Positions 15,598-25,613 of a DNA stretch of 33,238 nt are shown one piece after another; within the stretch, counting starts at the first letter, position 1; each line of letters starts with the position of its first letter. The translations under genes were made by a program, and so were the position numbers. The stretch lies in the NCBI GenBank assembly GCA_902812355.1, contig CADDZG010000003.1, positions 1-33,238 on the forward strand, read 5' to 3'. The stretch is from Actinomycetota bacterium. GTDB lineage: Bacteria > Actinomycetota > CADDZG01 > WHSQ01. Below the pieces are notes generated by a model. That model was not told the DNA's origin. It did no database searches and worked only from the letters and a program-made list of their open reading frames with translations.

Positions 15598-17619
15598 TCA
15601 CGTCCCATCCCGGGGGATCCTCACCGACCAGTCGTGGCGGGCCACGACACGACCATCCTCCCGGGCCTCGAGTTCGTCGATCACCGTGAACGAGGTCGCG
15701 TCGCAGGTCATCGTGCTCGCCACCGTGACGTCGAGCCGGCGACCGGCCCATCCGTAGCCGGACATGCAGCGCACCTCGGCACGGGCGGACAACGGATCGC
15801 CGGGCTCGAGCACGTATACGGCGCGGTTGCGATCCTCGGTCTCGACGCCGTCGGGGAACCTCACCCGTCCCCCGAGGTCCCAGTCGTGGGTCACCGCGAC
15901 GCGACCGCGCAGCACGTCGTGGGTCACCACGAGCCCGGCTCCTCCCGGAACGAGCGTCTCAACCGGCAGGCTGGGCGCGTTGACCGGGGGCCCGAAGGGA
16001 TCCGTGGCGGGATCCGAACCCTCGGATCTCACCGGCAAAGCCAGCGAGCTCTTGCCGGCCGTGACCCACAGCGTCACCGGCTCGGGTGGGGGCCATACCC
16101 ACGGCCAGTAGTAGGGGGACAGCGCGACGCGCAGCCTGTGTCCTTCGGGGACGGCGCAGCCGGTCGCTCCGAGCGCCAGCACGATCTCGTACGGCCTGCC
16201 CGGTTCCAGGGGTTCGACCCGATCGTGGCCGTTGCGGTGGGTGAGATTGAGCACACCGCGTGACAACAGTCGCGACGTCCCATCCGGGAACACGTCGCAG
16301 AGGCGCGCCGCTACGTGCGCGATCGGCCGATCCGCGGCTACCTCGAGCGTGAGGCGGGGACGCCCGAGGATCTCGATCCGGCGCTGCAACGGTGGGGAGT
16401 CGAAGGTGAGAGCGCGGGCGTCCTCGCAACGCTGGTCCCCCGGCAGGTCACCGGCACCGTCTGCGCACCACATCCCCGAGTCGATCCCATGGGTGGGCAC
16501 GCCGGCATGCTCCAGGCGCGCCGGCGCCCCCGGATCGTCGCGCAGCCCGGATGTCGTGAGATGGGTCACCAGCTCTCGCCCCTCTGGAGGAGGCCAGCAG
16601 GTCTCCTGCACCCACCTCCCGGCGCGACGGTCGCATGACGGACGCGGAACCTCGGAATCCTGGATGAACACGTACAGGTCCGGCTCCGCCCCATCCGCGC
16701 GGTGGATCCCCTTGAGCCATCTGTCCCACCACTGCAGACAGACGTCCATGAGATCGATCGCCGGACCCGGCACGCCCGAATCCGGATACATGTGCCCCCA
16801 AGGCCCCACGATCGCGCGGCGCGGGCACGTCAACCCCTCGAGGAGACGGAACACCGCGTCCGTGTAGCCGTCTGCCCAGCCCCCGACGGCGAGGACAGGA
16901 ACCTCGATCGCGGAGTAGTCCTCGCAGACCGAACCGTGTTCCCAGTACGCGTCGCGGCGTTGATGACTCAGCCACACGTGTGCCCACGGAGGTTGCGCCA
17001 GCCGCTCCAGCCACATGTCTCGCCAGCGTTCGCCGACGACGGCAGGGTTGGGGGGCTTCGCCTGGAAGGCGAGCATCGAGCTCGACCACCGCAGGAGGTC
17101 GAGGCCGAGCACGCATCCTCCGATGTAGTGGACGTCGTCGGCGTAGCGATCATCGGTCGAACAGCATGTGACGATCGCACCCAGGGCCGGAGGGCGCAGC
17201 GCCGCGACCTGGAGCGCGTTGAAGCCTCCCCAGGAGATCCCCATCATGCCGATCCGGCCGGAGCACCAGTCGCGCCGAGCCAGCCAGTCGATCACGTGCA
17301 AGGCATCTTCGAGTTCGGTCGCCGTGTACTCGTCACGCAGAAGCCCGTCCGAGTCTCCGGATCCCCTGATGTCGACGCGGGCGCAGCCGTAACCGTGAGC
17401 CGCGAGGTAAGGATGCCGCAGCGCGTCTCGCTGTGCGGTGCCGTCGTCCTTGCGATAGGGGAGGTATTCGAGGATCGCGGGGACCGGCTCGTCGTGGTCC
17501 GGCAGCCACAGACGGACCGACAGCCGGCAGCCGTCGGGCATGTCTATCCAAGTGTCTTCGACCCGCACCGGCAGCGGGCCCGGCATCCCGTTCACGGAGA
17601 CATGAACCGGTCGAACCAT
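15598..17619 (-). CDS. CocE/NonD-family alpha/beta hydrolase (X-Pro dipeptidyl-peptidase class)
   Basis: A 673-residue serine hydrolase. The nucleophile is Ser about 129 in GMMGISWGGFN, the acid is probably Asp about 250 in GGWADGY, and the His about 276 in GPWGHMYPD. A C-terminal jelly-roll domain (roughly 400-673) with VALSPYYWPWVWP completes the CocE/PepX architecture. Members hydrolyse esters, amides or X-Pro peptides. No signal peptide is visible, so it is cytoplasmic. ATG at 17619 overlaps the upstream gene by 28 bp; a GTG at 17595 that overlaps the upstream stop as GTGA is an equally possible start. Last gene of the transporter-hydrolase operon, followed by a hairpin. Confidence 0.9.
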   Translation of the reverse strand: MVRPVHVSVNGMPGPLPVRVEDTWIDMPDGCRLSVRLWLPDHDEPVPAILEYLPYRKDDGTAQRDALRHPYLAAHGYGCARVDIRGSGDSDGLLRDEYTATELEDALHVIDWLARRDWCSGRIGMMGISWGGFNALQVAALRPPALGAIVTCCSTDDRYADDVHYIGGCVLGLDLLRWSSSMLAFQAKPPNPAVVGERWRDMWLERLAQPPWAHVWLSHQRRDAYWEHGSVCEDYSAIEVPVLAVGGWADGYTDAVFRLLEGLTCPRRAIVGPWGHMYPDSGVPGPAIDLMDVCLQWWDRWLKGIHRADGAEPDLYVFIQDSEVPRPSCDRRAGRWVQETCWPPPEGRELVTHLTTSGLRDDPGAPARLEHAGVPTHGIDSGMWCADGAGDLPGDQRCEDARALTFDSPPLQRRIEILGRPRLTLEVAADRPIAHVAARLCDVFPDGTSRLLSRGVLNLTHRNGHDRVEPLEPGRPYEIVLALGATGCAVPEGHRLRVALSPYYWPWVWPPPEPVTLWVTAGKSSLALPVRSEGSDPATDPFGPPVNAPSLPVETLVPGGAGLVVTHDVLRGRVAVTHDWDLGGRVRFPDGVETEDRNRAVYVLEPGDPLSARAEVRCMSGYGWAGRRLDVTVASTMTCDATSFTVIDELEAREDGRVVARHDWSVRIPRDGT

Positions 17620-19493
17620 CCGATCATGCGTCGGGCGCGATCAATCCTGCGATCGAGACGCGCGCTGGTGGTCATGTCGTGGCTCGACCCGGGATAGAGG
17701 ACGTATTCGACCTCGCGCCCGAGCCACCGCAGGGCGACGAACATCTGCTCGTTGTCCGACGGAGGGCAACGCAGATCGCTCTCCCCCTGCAGGATCAGCA
17801 GCGGGGTGTGCACCCGGGCGGCGTTGCGCAGCGGCGACGCCCGCCACAACGACGCCACCCCATCGGGATCGGTGACGTCACCGAGACCGGCGGATACCGA
17901 ATAAGGCGCCCCGACGTCGCAGTTGCCGAAAGCGGCGACCTGGTTGGTCACGCCGTTCTGCGACACGGCTGCAGCGAAACGGTCGCATGTGCCCACCAGC
18001 CAGTTGACGAGGAAGCCTCCGTAGGAATTGCCGTAGCAACCGATCCGCTCGGAATCGATCAGGCCGCGCTGCTCGAGCGCATCGACCACGGCATGCACGT
18101 CCTCGGCGTCGGTCTCGCCCCATCGCCCCACGAGCTGGGTCATCCACCACCGTCCCCGGTCGTAGGAACCGCGGATGTTCGGACGCACGACACGATAGCC
18201 GGCGTGGGCCAGCAACAAGGTGTTGAGGTCCGGCGCCACGGGCCACGCCCACGTCGGCCCGCCGTGGAAGCACAGCACGGTCGCCAGGGGGCCCTCGGGA
18301 GCGTCCGGTGGGGAGAACACGAACGTCTGGATGTCCCCGGCGGGACCCGGAACCCACACCTCTTCGAAGCCGACCGGCGCGAAGGGCGCGAGCCATGCCG
18401 AGCCGTCGTCGCTCACGCGGCGATGGCCGTCCCGGGTCACGACGTAGAGGTCGGAACCGAACCGGGGGCCGAGGCTCATGACGGCGGCCGTCAGGTCGGC
18501 ATCGCCGTCGAGCGCGTCGACCACAGGATCGGCGTCGCGCGGAACAACATCGCGGACCTCACCGTCCGCTATCCAGCTCGCCACGACGCGGCCCTCGGTA
18601 GCGAGCCCTCCGAGGCGCTCGTGGGTCGTCTCGGCGCAGCCCGGGAAGGCCTCGAGGGACGCAGTCAAGATCACCGGCGTCCCCGCCTCGACTCGCGCGA
18701 CCTGAGGAGCCTCGTCGTCGGGAGGCAGGACGCGCTCGTGGGCGAGGCACACCACCGTGCCGTCGCCGTCGAAAGAGAAGCGCTGCACCGGTCCGGGTGA
18801 TCGCGTCAGCTGTTCGGGATCCCCTCCGGAGAGGGCGACGGCAAACACCTGGGGACACGGTCGCCGGTCTCGGTCGTCACGGGGATCCGCGAGGAAGGCC
18901 GCACGCCGACCTCCGGGCTCGATCCGCAGGCAGGACGCACTCCACCGGCCCGAGGTGAGCCTGCGGGGCCGACCATGGAGGGGGACCACGTGTAGATGCG
19001 CCGGCCGCTCTCGCAGCCCTTCGCCGTCCATGCGCCAGTCGATGTGGCGTAGCACGCGGGCCGTAGGCTCTCCTTTCGCGCGGTCGCCGACCCGTACGGG
19101 GGAACGGGCGTCGGGCGCAATGACCACGAGGCCGGTCGAGTCGGGCAACCATTCGAGCTCGGTGATGCCGTGTCGCATCGACGTCAGCCGCCGCGGCTCA
19201 CCGCCCTCGAGGTCGGCGACCTTGACCTGTTTGACCCCACCCTCCTCATCGCACAGGTAAGCGAGGTATCTACCGTCCGGCGAGATGCGCGGGCAAGTGT
19301 CGTTACACGAGCCACGCGTCACCTGCCGGGCCTCCCCGCCGGCAACCTCGACGAGCCACACATCGGTGCGGTACTCACCTCGCTCGATGTGCTTGCGCGT
19401 GTATGCGAGGAGTCGCCGATCCGGCGACAGACGCGGCTCTCCGAGCACCACCTCACGCCGGAGGTCGCCGGGCCGGAAGCGCAACCCCCCCAT
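17592..19493 (-). CDS. S9-family prolyl-oligopeptidase-like serine peptidase
   Basis: A 633-residue protein with an N-terminal beta-propeller built of WD40/TolB-like repeats (for example PRLSPDRRLLAYTR and PRISPDGRYLAYL) and a C-terminal alpha/beta hydrolase domain. Catalytic residues by motif: Ser about 490 (GCYGNSYGGF), Asp about 573 (LQGESDLRCPP), His about 605 (YPGSSHDM). The order Ser, Asp, His and the length match acylaminoacyl-peptidase and DPP-type S9 enzymes, which release dipeptides or N-acyl amino acids from short peptides. No export signal. ATG at 19493 overlaps the M20 stop as TGATG; longer upstream frames are shadows of the M20 gene. Confidence 0.92.
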   Translation of the reverse strand: MGGLRFRPGDLRREVVLGEPRLSPDRRLLAYTRKHIERGEYRTDVWLVEVAGGEARQVTRGSCNDTCPRISPDGRYLAYLCDEEGGVKQVKVADLEGGEPRRLTSMRHGITELEWLPDSTGLVVIAPDARSPVRVGDRAKGEPTARVLRHIDWRMDGEGLRERPAHLHVVPLHGRPRRLTSGRWSASCLRIEPGGRRAAFLADPRDDRDRRPCPQVFAVALSGGDPEQLTRSPGPVQRFSFDGDGTVVCLAHERVLPPDDEAPQVARVEAGTPVILTASLEAFPGCAETTHERLGGLATEGRVVASWIADGEVRDVVPRDADPVVDALDGDADLTAAVMSLGPRFGSDLYVVTRDGHRRVSDDGSAWLAPFAPVGFEEVWVPGPAGDIQTFVFSPPDAPEGPLATVLCFHGGPTWAWPVAPDLNTLLLAHAGYRVVRPNIRGSYDRGRWWMTQLVGRWGETDAEDVHAVVDALEQRGLIDSERIGCYGNSYGGFLVNWLVGTCDRFAAAVSQNGVTNQVAAFGNCDVGAPYSVSAGLGDVTDPDGVASLWRASPLRNAARVHTPLLILQGESDLRCPPSDNEQMFVALRWLGREVEYVLYPGSSHDMTTSARLDRRIDRARRMIGWFDRFMSP

Positions 19494-20839
19494 CACCCTC
19501 GGCCGGTCAACGCTTCCACGACGTGGAGGTGAAAGCGAGTGGCATAAACGAGGTCGTCCTGGTGGATGCGCTCGTCGACGTTGTGCGCTGTGTCGTCCAG
19601 AACCTCGAGCGGTGTCGTTCGGCACGGCCAGATGCCGTAGGCGACGGTTCCGAAGGCGGTGCGCATGAAGTGCGAGTCGCAGAACCCGGTGGAGATCGAC
19701 GGCAGCAGCTTCGCCCCGGGATCGTGTTCGTCGAAGAAGCTCTGCATGGCATCGAACAAGGGCGTGTTCGTCGGTGAGGAGCTGCCCCCGGTAGGAGGTT
19801 CGAGGAAACCGAGCTCGTAAGCGAGGTCCGATCCGAGGGCCGCGCGCAGCTCCTCCTCGAGATCCGCCGGGCCGGTGCCGGGCAGCACCCTGCAATCGAG
19901 CTCCACCGAGGCGCGCGCCGGGATGACGTTCCGAGCCCGCGACCCGTAGAGCCGCGTCGGCGCGATCGTAGTTCCCAGCAGCGCCGGCAGGGATTCGGCG
20001 AAACGTGGATGCAAGCTGCAGGCACGCTGCACAGCGTCGTCGAGGTCGCGCTCGTCGATATCACCAAGGAGGGCTCCCAGCAGATCGGCCACCGCAGGGA
20101 CGAGCCGTCGGCGCGTGCGGTAAGCGCCCAGTCGCCTTACGAGCTCGGCGAGATTCAGCACCGCGTTGTCTTCCGTCGTCGGACAGGACGCATGACCGGC
20201 GGTGCCGATCGCGGTCACCAGAGCCGGCAATGTTGCCTTCTCGCCGACGTTGAGGCTCACGACGACCCTGCCGTCGGCAAGCTCCATCCGTGTGCCGCCC
20301 CCTTCGTCGATCGAATAATCGACCCGTAGATCGGGCCTCGCGCCGACCAGCCACGCAAGTCCGACCTGCTCGGTCCCATCCTCCTCGTCGGCCTGGGCGA
20401 TGAACACGATCCGCCCCCGGGGCCGGAAGCCGCCGCGAGCCAGCAGCGCCATCGTCACAGCCCGGGATGCGGTCTCGTTCTTCATGTCGGTTGCGCCCCG
20501 GCCCCACACCCATCCTTCATCGTCGATGTGGCCCGAGAACGGAGGGTGCGTCCACCCCGGCTCGTCGGCAGGTACGACATCGGTGTGACCCAGCAGGGCG
20601 AGGGAAGGACCCGTACCGTCACCGTCGAGCGAACACACGAGGTTCGCGCGCGCCGGCGTCCGTGCCACGAGCTCGCAGTCGAGCCCCGCAGCCTCGAGGT
20701 AGTCCTTGAGGAGCTTGGCCGCCGGGGTCTCGTTCCCGGGCGGATTGGAGGTGTCCACCCGGATCAGGTCGCATAGGAGCTTGGAGACCTCGTCGCGCAG
20801 GGTGCGATCGTCGGGCCCCCGCCAGCTCGTCTCGGTCAT
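19493..20839 (-). CDS. M20-family metallopeptidase/deacylase (ArgE/DapE/CPG2 clan)
   Basis: A 448-residue di-zinc amidohydrolase. Metal ligands and catalytic residues by motif: LLGHTDVVP (His85, Asp87), WGRGATDMKNE (bridging Asp118), and AQADEEDG (general-base Glu152 and metal Glu153), with a dimerisation domain in the middle (about 185-330). Family members cleave N-acyl amino acids or dipeptides. ATG at 20839 gives the normal N-terminus (TLRDEVSKLLCDLIRVDTSNPPGNE); the in-frame upstream extension has no homology. It sits 87 bp after the peptide-binding protein and is translationally coupled to the S9 peptidase, so it probably finishes hydrolysis of imported peptides. Confidence 0.92.
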   Translation of the reverse strand: MTETSWRGPDDRTLRDEVSKLLCDLIRVDTSNPPGNETPAAKLLKDYLEAAGLDCELVARTPARANLVCSLDGDGTGPSLALLGHTDVVPADEPGWTHPPFSGHIDDEGWVWGRGATDMKNETASRAVTMALLARGGFRPRGRIVFIAQADEEDGTEQVGLAWLVGARPDLRVDYSIDEGGGTRMELADGRVVVSLNVGEKATLPALVTAIGTAGHASCPTTEDNAVLNLAELVRRLGAYRTRRRLVPAVADLLGALLGDIDERDLDDAVQRACSLHPRFAESLPALLGTTIAPTRLYGSRARNVIPARASVELDCRVLPGTGPADLEEELRAALGSDLAYELGFLEPPTGGSSSPTNTPLFDAMQSFFDEHDPGAKLLPSISTGFCDSHFMRTAFGTVAYGIWPCRTTPLEVLDDTAHNVDERIHQDDLVYATRFHLHVVEALTGRG

Positions 20840-20926
20840 CCCGCCCCGCTCACCTCCACCGTCTCTGGGCCGCACCGGTCGGGCAGACAGGTTCCGCCCG
20901 ACCCGCAGCACGCACCCGAGTACACA

Positions 20927-22606
20927 TCACGACGTCGTGTGAACGTCGAGCATGCTCTGGTAGACGTCGAAGATGCCTTCGCCCGGCAGATCGTAGAAGC
21001 CGGTCCAGTTCTTCGTGTACGCCTGGATCACGTCGGGATAGTTCAGCACGATGTAGGGCCGGTCGTGAGCGATCATCGCCTGCATCTCGTGCACGATCTG
21101 CACCCGCCGATCCACGTCGATAGCCTCTGCCTGCTCCCGGTAGAGCCTGTCGTACGCGGGGCTGCAGTAGCCGGTATCGCTGTTGCTTCCGTACTGGTTG
21201 CACAACAGCACCGAGAGGATCGAATCCGGATCTTCACCGGGTATCCAGTCCCACATCGCGAGGTCGAAGTTGAGGTACTTGTCGTTCGGCGCGGTAATGG
21301 CCTCGAACGCGCCGTTGGGGTCGAGCACCTTCTCCTGGAGACTGATGCCGATCTTGCGGAAGTCGCCCTGTATGACCCTGAAAGTTGGAGTGAGCACGTC
21401 CGTGCGGCTGTTGGGCACGATCACCTGGTAACTCATCGGATGCCCATCCGCGACGCGTATGCCGTTGGATCCCCTCTTGAACCCGAGTGAATCGAGGATG
21501 CCGTTCGCCTTGGCGAGATCGAACGGCAAGGGCTTGACGTTGGAGTCATGCCACTTACCGGTCGTCGCCGGTACGATCGTAGCGCCGATCGTTCCGAACC
21601 CGTTGAGAGCCACGTTTACGATCCGCTGCCTGTCGATCGCGTACTCGAAGGCCTCGCGAAGCTTGACGTTGAGCAGCTCACGGTGCTCGGGCTTCTTTGG
21701 ATTCGAGTTGATGATGAAGTCATAGAAGAAGTTGCCGGGCGTGGTTCGGACGACGAATCCCGCCTTCTTCAACGTATCCACGGCGGTATTGGGCACGTCG
21801 TCGATGGCGTCGATCTGGCCGTTCTTGAAGGCGCTGAGCATGGCGTCGCTGTTAGAGAAGATCTGGATGCCGAACCCGCTGATGTGAGGCTTGGGACCCC
21901 ACCAGTGAGGATTCGCCTGAAGGATGGCCAGCTGGTCCTTCTGGTACTTGGTGAGCATGAAGGGGCCCCCGCTCACCAAGGGCTTCCCGTTCTGAGGTGT
22001 GTTCGGGTAGGTTTTGAGCTCCTTACCGTTGCCGGTCGCCAGCTTGCCCCACACATGTTCGGGCAAGATCGGGAACTGCAGGATGTTCGAAAGCGCCGTT
22101 GCGATCGGCTTGTTGTAATGCACCACCAGCGTGTTGTCGTTGGGAGCGTCCGCCTTGGTGATGTGAAGGACCTGGGGCTCCCAGTAGGAGGTTGGTCCGC
22201 TCTTGTACTTGACCAGGGTGTTGATCGTCCAGGCCGCGTCCTTGGCCGTGAGCGGCTTCCCGTCCGACCACTCCGCGTTCGGCACGGTGTGGAACGTGTA
22301 GGTACGACCCCCATCGGAAGCCTTCCAGCTGCGCGCGAACGAAGGGATGATCTCTGCGTTCTTGTTGTAATTGAGCAGGTACGGATAGATGTTCGTGTGC
22401 ACCCAGATGGCGGTCGCTTGGAAGGCGACCATCGGATTGAGCGAGTCGATCGTGCTGTCGGTGCCCATCCGGAAGAAAGGCTTCTGACCGCTGCTTCCCG
22501 ATGAAGAGGTCGGCGACGAGCTGCAGGCCGACGCGGTGAACACCGCCAGCGCAGCCCCCAGCGCTGCCAGGATGTAGCCCCGAGATCGGGTCGATCGTGG
22601 CCTCAT
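20927..22606 (-). CDS. Family 5 dipeptide/oligopeptide-binding lipoprotein (DppA/OppA-like)
   Basis: A 559-residue extracytoplasmic solute-binding protein. The signal is a lipoprotein type: basic start, hydrophobic stretch, then TASAC with Cys28, followed by a Ser-rich linker. The mature protein has the SBP_bac_5 pattern: DSLNPMVAFQATAIW, IPSFARSWKASDGGRTYTFHTVPNAEWSDGKPLTAKDAAWT, and LREAFEYAIDRQRIV. Its ligand is most likely a short peptide, though family members also bind nickel, heme or opines. It lies last of the five transporter genes, after both ATPases, whereas binding-protein genes usually come first. ATG at 22606 is 27 bp after the ATPase stop. Confidence 0.93.
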   Translation of the reverse strand: MRPRSTRSRGYILAALGAALAVFTASACSSSPTSSSGSSGQKPFFRMGTDSTIDSLNPMVAFQATAIWVHTNIYPYLLNYNKNAEIIPSFARSWKASDGGRTYTFHTVPNAEWSDGKPLTAKDAAWTINTLVKYKSGPTSYWEPQVLHITKADAPNDNTLVVHYNKPIATALSNILQFPILPEHVWGKLATGNGKELKTYPNTPQNGKPLVSGGPFMLTKYQKDQLAILQANPHWWGPKPHISGFGIQIFSNSDAMLSAFKNGQIDAIDDVPNTAVDTLKKAGFVVRTTPGNFFYDFIINSNPKKPEHRELLNVKLREAFEYAIDRQRIVNVALNGFGTIGATIVPATTGKWHDSNVKPLPFDLAKANGILDSLGFKRGSNGIRVADGHPMSYQVIVPNSRTDVLTPTFRVIQGDFRKIGISLQEKVLDPNGAFEAITAPNDKYLNFDLAMWDWIPGEDPDSILSVLLCNQYGSNSDTGYCSPAYDRLYREQAEAIDVDRRVQIVHEMQAMIAHDRPYIVLNYPDVIQAYTKNWTGFYDLPGEGIFDVYQSMLDVHTTS

Positions 22607-22633
22607 CTCGTTCTCTCCCTTCCTCCTCGTCGT

Positions 22634-23668
22634 TCACACGAGGATGCACGCGGCCCTGTGGCGCAGTCCCGTCCCCGCCGGTCGCAGCTCGGGGTCGACC
22701 TCCCTGCACGCAGCGCGCGCCACGGGGCAACGGGGATGGAACCGGCAACCGGACGGAACGTTCACGGGATCTGGGGTCTCACCTTTCAGCGCCTGTATCA
22801 CCCGGCGCTCGCGCGGGTCCCGGGGCGGGACCGCCGATAGCAGCGCCTTGGTGTACGGATGCTGAGGATCCCTCACGACATCACGCGCCGCGCCCTCCTC
22901 CACGATCCGGCCGAGATACATGACCGCTATGCGATCGGCGAAGTGCGCGGCGGTCGAAAGATCGTGGGTGATCATGAGGATGCCCAGGTCGCCGCCCGTG
23001 CGCAAATCGTCGAGCAATGCCAGCACTCCCGCCCGAACCGACACGTCCAGCATCGATACCGGCTCGTCGGCGACCAGCAGATCCGGACGCAGAACGAGGC
23101 TGGCGGCGATCGCCACGCGCTGCCGCTGGCCGCCGGATAGCTCGTGTGGGCGGCGGTGCAGATACATGCTGGCGGGCACGAGCCCGGCGCGCTCCAGAGC
23201 GTTCGTGACCTGCTGCTGCAGGTCTCGTCTGTCGCGAGCGGCGCGGTGGATCCGTAGCGGCTCCTCGACGGTGGCCTGCACGGTGAAACGTGGGTCGAGG
23301 GACTCGTACGGATCCTGATAGATCATCTGCATCCGCCGGCGCAAGCGACGGAGGTCGCGCCCTCCAAGGTGGGTCACGTCCTCCCCCATGAAGTGGATCG
23401 TGCCGGCTTGGGGATCGACGAGGCGCAGCAGCGCCTGGCCCGTGGTCGTCTTGCCGCAACCGGATTCTCCGACCAGCGCAACCATCTCACCCCGACCGAC
23501 GAAGATGTCGACGCCGTCCACCGCCCGGACCGACCGGCGGGGCCGGCGCCGCAGTGCGCCTACCAGGCCGCGGCGCAGCGGATAGGTGACCACGAGGCCG
23601 CGCGCCTCCACCAGAGGCTCGTCGGACACCCCTGCCGCCGAGCGGAAGGCCGCCGGGTCGGCCTTCAC
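22634..23668 (-). CDS. Dipeptide/oligopeptide ABC transporter ATPase, DppF/OppF-like
   Basis: A 344-residue ATPase. Walker A is GESGCGKT (residues 67-74), the Q-loop is in MIYQDPYESLDPR, the signature is LSGGQRQR, Walker B is LLVADEPVSMLD, and the switch His is in MITHDLSTA. The C-terminal oligopeptide-transporter domain ends with CRFHPRCPVARAAC, the cysteine-rich cluster found in Dpp/Opp ATPases. A GTG at 23668 is chosen as start because it overlaps the DppD stop as GTGA and is preceded by GGGGAG. Confidence 0.9.
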   Translation of the reverse strand: MKADPAAFRSAAGVSDEPLVEARGLVVTYPLRRGLVGALRRRPRRSVRAVDGVDIFVGRGEMVALVGESGCGKTTTGQALLRLVDPQAGTIHFMGEDVTHLGGRDLRRLRRRMQMIYQDPYESLDPRFTVQATVEEPLRIHRAARDRRDLQQQVTNALERAGLVPASMYLHRRPHELSGGQRQRVAIAASLVLRPDLLVADEPVSMLDVSVRAGVLALLDDLRTGGDLGILMITHDLSTAAHFADRIAVMYLGRIVEEGAARDVVRDPQHPYTKALLSAVPPRDPRERRVIQALKGETPDPVNVPSGCRFHPRCPVARAACREVDPELRPAGTGLRHRAACILV

Positions 23669-24645
23669 CGGACTCCCCTTCCCATCCCGGCGGCCACCTC
23701 GTTGAGATGACATGCGGCTCGGTGGAACGCAGACACCGGCCTCAACGCGGGATCCTCTTGGAGGCAGCGATCGAAGGCTGCAGGACAACGCGGCTGGAAC
23801 GGGCAGCCTTGGATCGGTCGATCAAGTGGAGGGGGCGCGCCCGGGATCGACACGACCTCGTCGGTGCCCACGAGGTCCGGGGTCGCCGCGAACAGCAGAC
23901 GGGTATAGGGATGACGCGGGTCGTGGAAGAGCTCGTCGATCGGTCCGGACTCGACGATCTGACCCGCGTACATTACGGCAGCCCGTCCGCACGTCTGCGC
24001 CACCACGGGGAGGTCGTGCGTCACCAGCAGAAGGGTCAACCCGAGCTCGTCGCTCAGCGACATGAGCAGCTGAAGGATCTGCGCCTGGACCATGACGTCG
24101 AGAGCGGTGGTCGGCTCGTCGGCGAGCAAGACCTTCGGCTTGCACGCGAGCGCCATGGCGATCGAAGCTCGTTGACGCATCCCGCCTGAGAACTCGTGCG
24201 GGTAGCGCGCGCCGGCGGTCGCGGGGATGCCGACGAGCTCGAGCAGCTCGCCGACCCGTGCCTGCGCTCGTTCCCCGGTGGCGATTCCGTGCAGCTCGAT
24301 CGGCTCGCGTATCTGGTCCCCGACCGTACGCACCGGATTCAGCGCATTCATCGCGCCCTGGAAGACCATCGCCACGTCCCGCCAGCGATGGGGCACCATC
24401 GAGCGCTCCCCCTGCTCCAGCAGGTCTTTGCCGTCGAGGAGGATCCGCCCCGACACGGAAGCGTTGGGGGGCAGCAACCCCATGACGGCGAGGACCGTGG
24501 TCGATTTCCCGCAGCCAGATTCCCCCACGAGCCCGACGCGCTCGCCGGCGTCTAGGCTGAGGTCGACCCCCCGCACCGCGTGGAGCTGCCGGCCTCCGTC
24601 GAGGTCGAACCACACGTTGAGCTGCTCGATCGCCAGCAGCGTCAT
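23665..24645 (-). CDS. Dipeptide/oligopeptide ABC transporter ATPase, DppD/OppD-like
   Basis: A 326-residue ATPase with Walker A GESGCGKS (41-48), the DppD-type Q-loop VFQGAMNALNPV, signature FSGGMRQR, Walker B VLLADEPTTALD and VTHDLPVV. The C-terminus carries CPFQPRCPAAFDRC, the Dpp/Opp cysteine cluster. ATG at 24645 overlaps the permease stop as ATGA. It forms the heterodimeric motor with the next gene product. Confidence 0.93.
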   Translation of the reverse strand: MTLLAIEQLNVWFDLDGGRQLHAVRGVDLSLDAGERVGLVGESGCGKSTTVLAVMGLLPPNASVSGRILLDGKDLLEQGERSMVPHRWRDVAMVFQGAMNALNPVRTVGDQIREPIELHGIATGERAQARVGELLELVGIPATAGARYPHEFSGGMRQRASIAMALACKPKVLLADEPTTALDVMVQAQILQLLMSLSDELGLTLLLVTHDLPVVAQTCGRAAVMYAGQIVESGPIDELFHDPRHPYTRLLFAATPDLVGTDEVVSIPGAPPPLDRPIQGCPFQPRCPAAFDRCLQEDPALRPVSAFHRAACHLNEVAAGMGRGVR

Positions 24646-25610
24646 GACGCGCCCTTCTCCCTGCCGACCAGAGGTCGGACCTTGAACCCGCGCGTGGTCA
24701 GGTGGGCGACCTTGAGGCGCGGGTTGAGGGCGTCCTCGATTGCCTGCCCGAGCAGATAGCACCCGATCGTGAGTATGGCCACACAAACCCCTGCGGGCAC
24801 CAGTGCCCACCATGCCCCGGCGCTGACCGCCGAGCGCTCGAAGGCGTGCTCGATGATCGACCCCCACGTGACCTTGGAAGGGTCGCCGAGGCCGAGGAAC
24901 GACAAGGCCGTCTCATCGAAGATGGCCACGGCGACGGTAAGCACCGTATTCGCGACCAGCAGCGGGGCGACCTGGGGCAGGATGTGGCGGGTGATCAGAC
25001 GCCAGTTGCCGGCCCCCAGCGACCGAGCTCGTTTGACGTAGACGCGCTCCCGCAAGCTCTTGACCTGGGAACGGATCACCCGTGCGGTCCCAGTCCACAA
25101 GATGATGCCGATGACCAGGATGATGTTGAACAAGCTCGAACCGAACAGCGCTGCCAGCACCATCATCAAAGGGATGTCGGGGATCACCAGGAAGTAGTCG
25201 GTGACCCGCATCAGGAACGTGTCCGTACCGCCCCCGAAGTAGCCGGAGATCATACCGATGCCGCCACCGATCACCATCGACACGAGCGTGGCGGCGAAGC
25301 CCACGATCAGAGAGACCTTGGTCCCTTCGATCAGCAGGCTGACCATGTCGTAACCGGAATCGTCCAATCCCAGCCAATGCCGCGCGCTGGGATGACCGAA
25401 CACGGGACCCACCTGCTGGTTCGTGCTGTAAGGCTCGATCCAGCCGGACAGCAGGGCGATCACGATGAAGATGATGAGTATGGAGCCTCCGAGCAGCGCG
25501 GACGGCCTCTCTCTGAGCAGCTTCCAGATCGATCCACCCCGGCTCGCGCGTGCGGCTCCAGGGTCCTCGGTGGCGAGTCCGGGGTCCTGCAGAGGCAGTA
25601 CGTCACTCAT
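24642..25610 (-). CDS. Dipeptide/oligopeptide ABC transporter permease, DppC/OppC-like
   Basis: A 322-residue permease with the OppC N-terminal region: a cytoplasmic leader, then WKLLRERPSALLGGSILIIFIVIALLSGWI as the first helix, followed by five more. LLIEGTKVSLIVGFAATLVSMVIGGGIG and the EAA loop ARSLGAGNWRLITRHILPQ are typical. ATG at 25610 with GGAG 6 nt upstream, 3 nt after the DppB stop. Confidence 0.93.
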   Translation of the reverse strand: MSDVLPLQDPGLATEDPGAARASRGGSIWKLLRERPSALLGGSILIIFIVIALLSGWIEPYSTNQQVGPVFGHPSARHWLGLDDSGYDMVSLLIEGTKVSLIVGFAATLVSMVIGGGIGMISGYFGGGTDTFLMRVTDYFLVIPDIPLMMVLAALFGSSLFNIILVIGIILWTGTARVIRSQVKSLRERVYVKRARSLGAGNWRLITRHILPQVAPLLVANTVLTVAVAIFDETALSFLGLGDPSKVTWGSIIEHAFERSAVSAGAWWALVPAGVCVAILTIGCYLLGQAIEDALNPRLKVAHLTTRGFKVRPLVGREKGAS

Positions 25611-25613
25611 CGG

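Noticed and set aside
17433-18800. Plus-strand open frame of 455 codons opposite the hydrolases
   Set aside because: Shadow of S9 and CocE genes; no recognisable motif or ribosome binding site.
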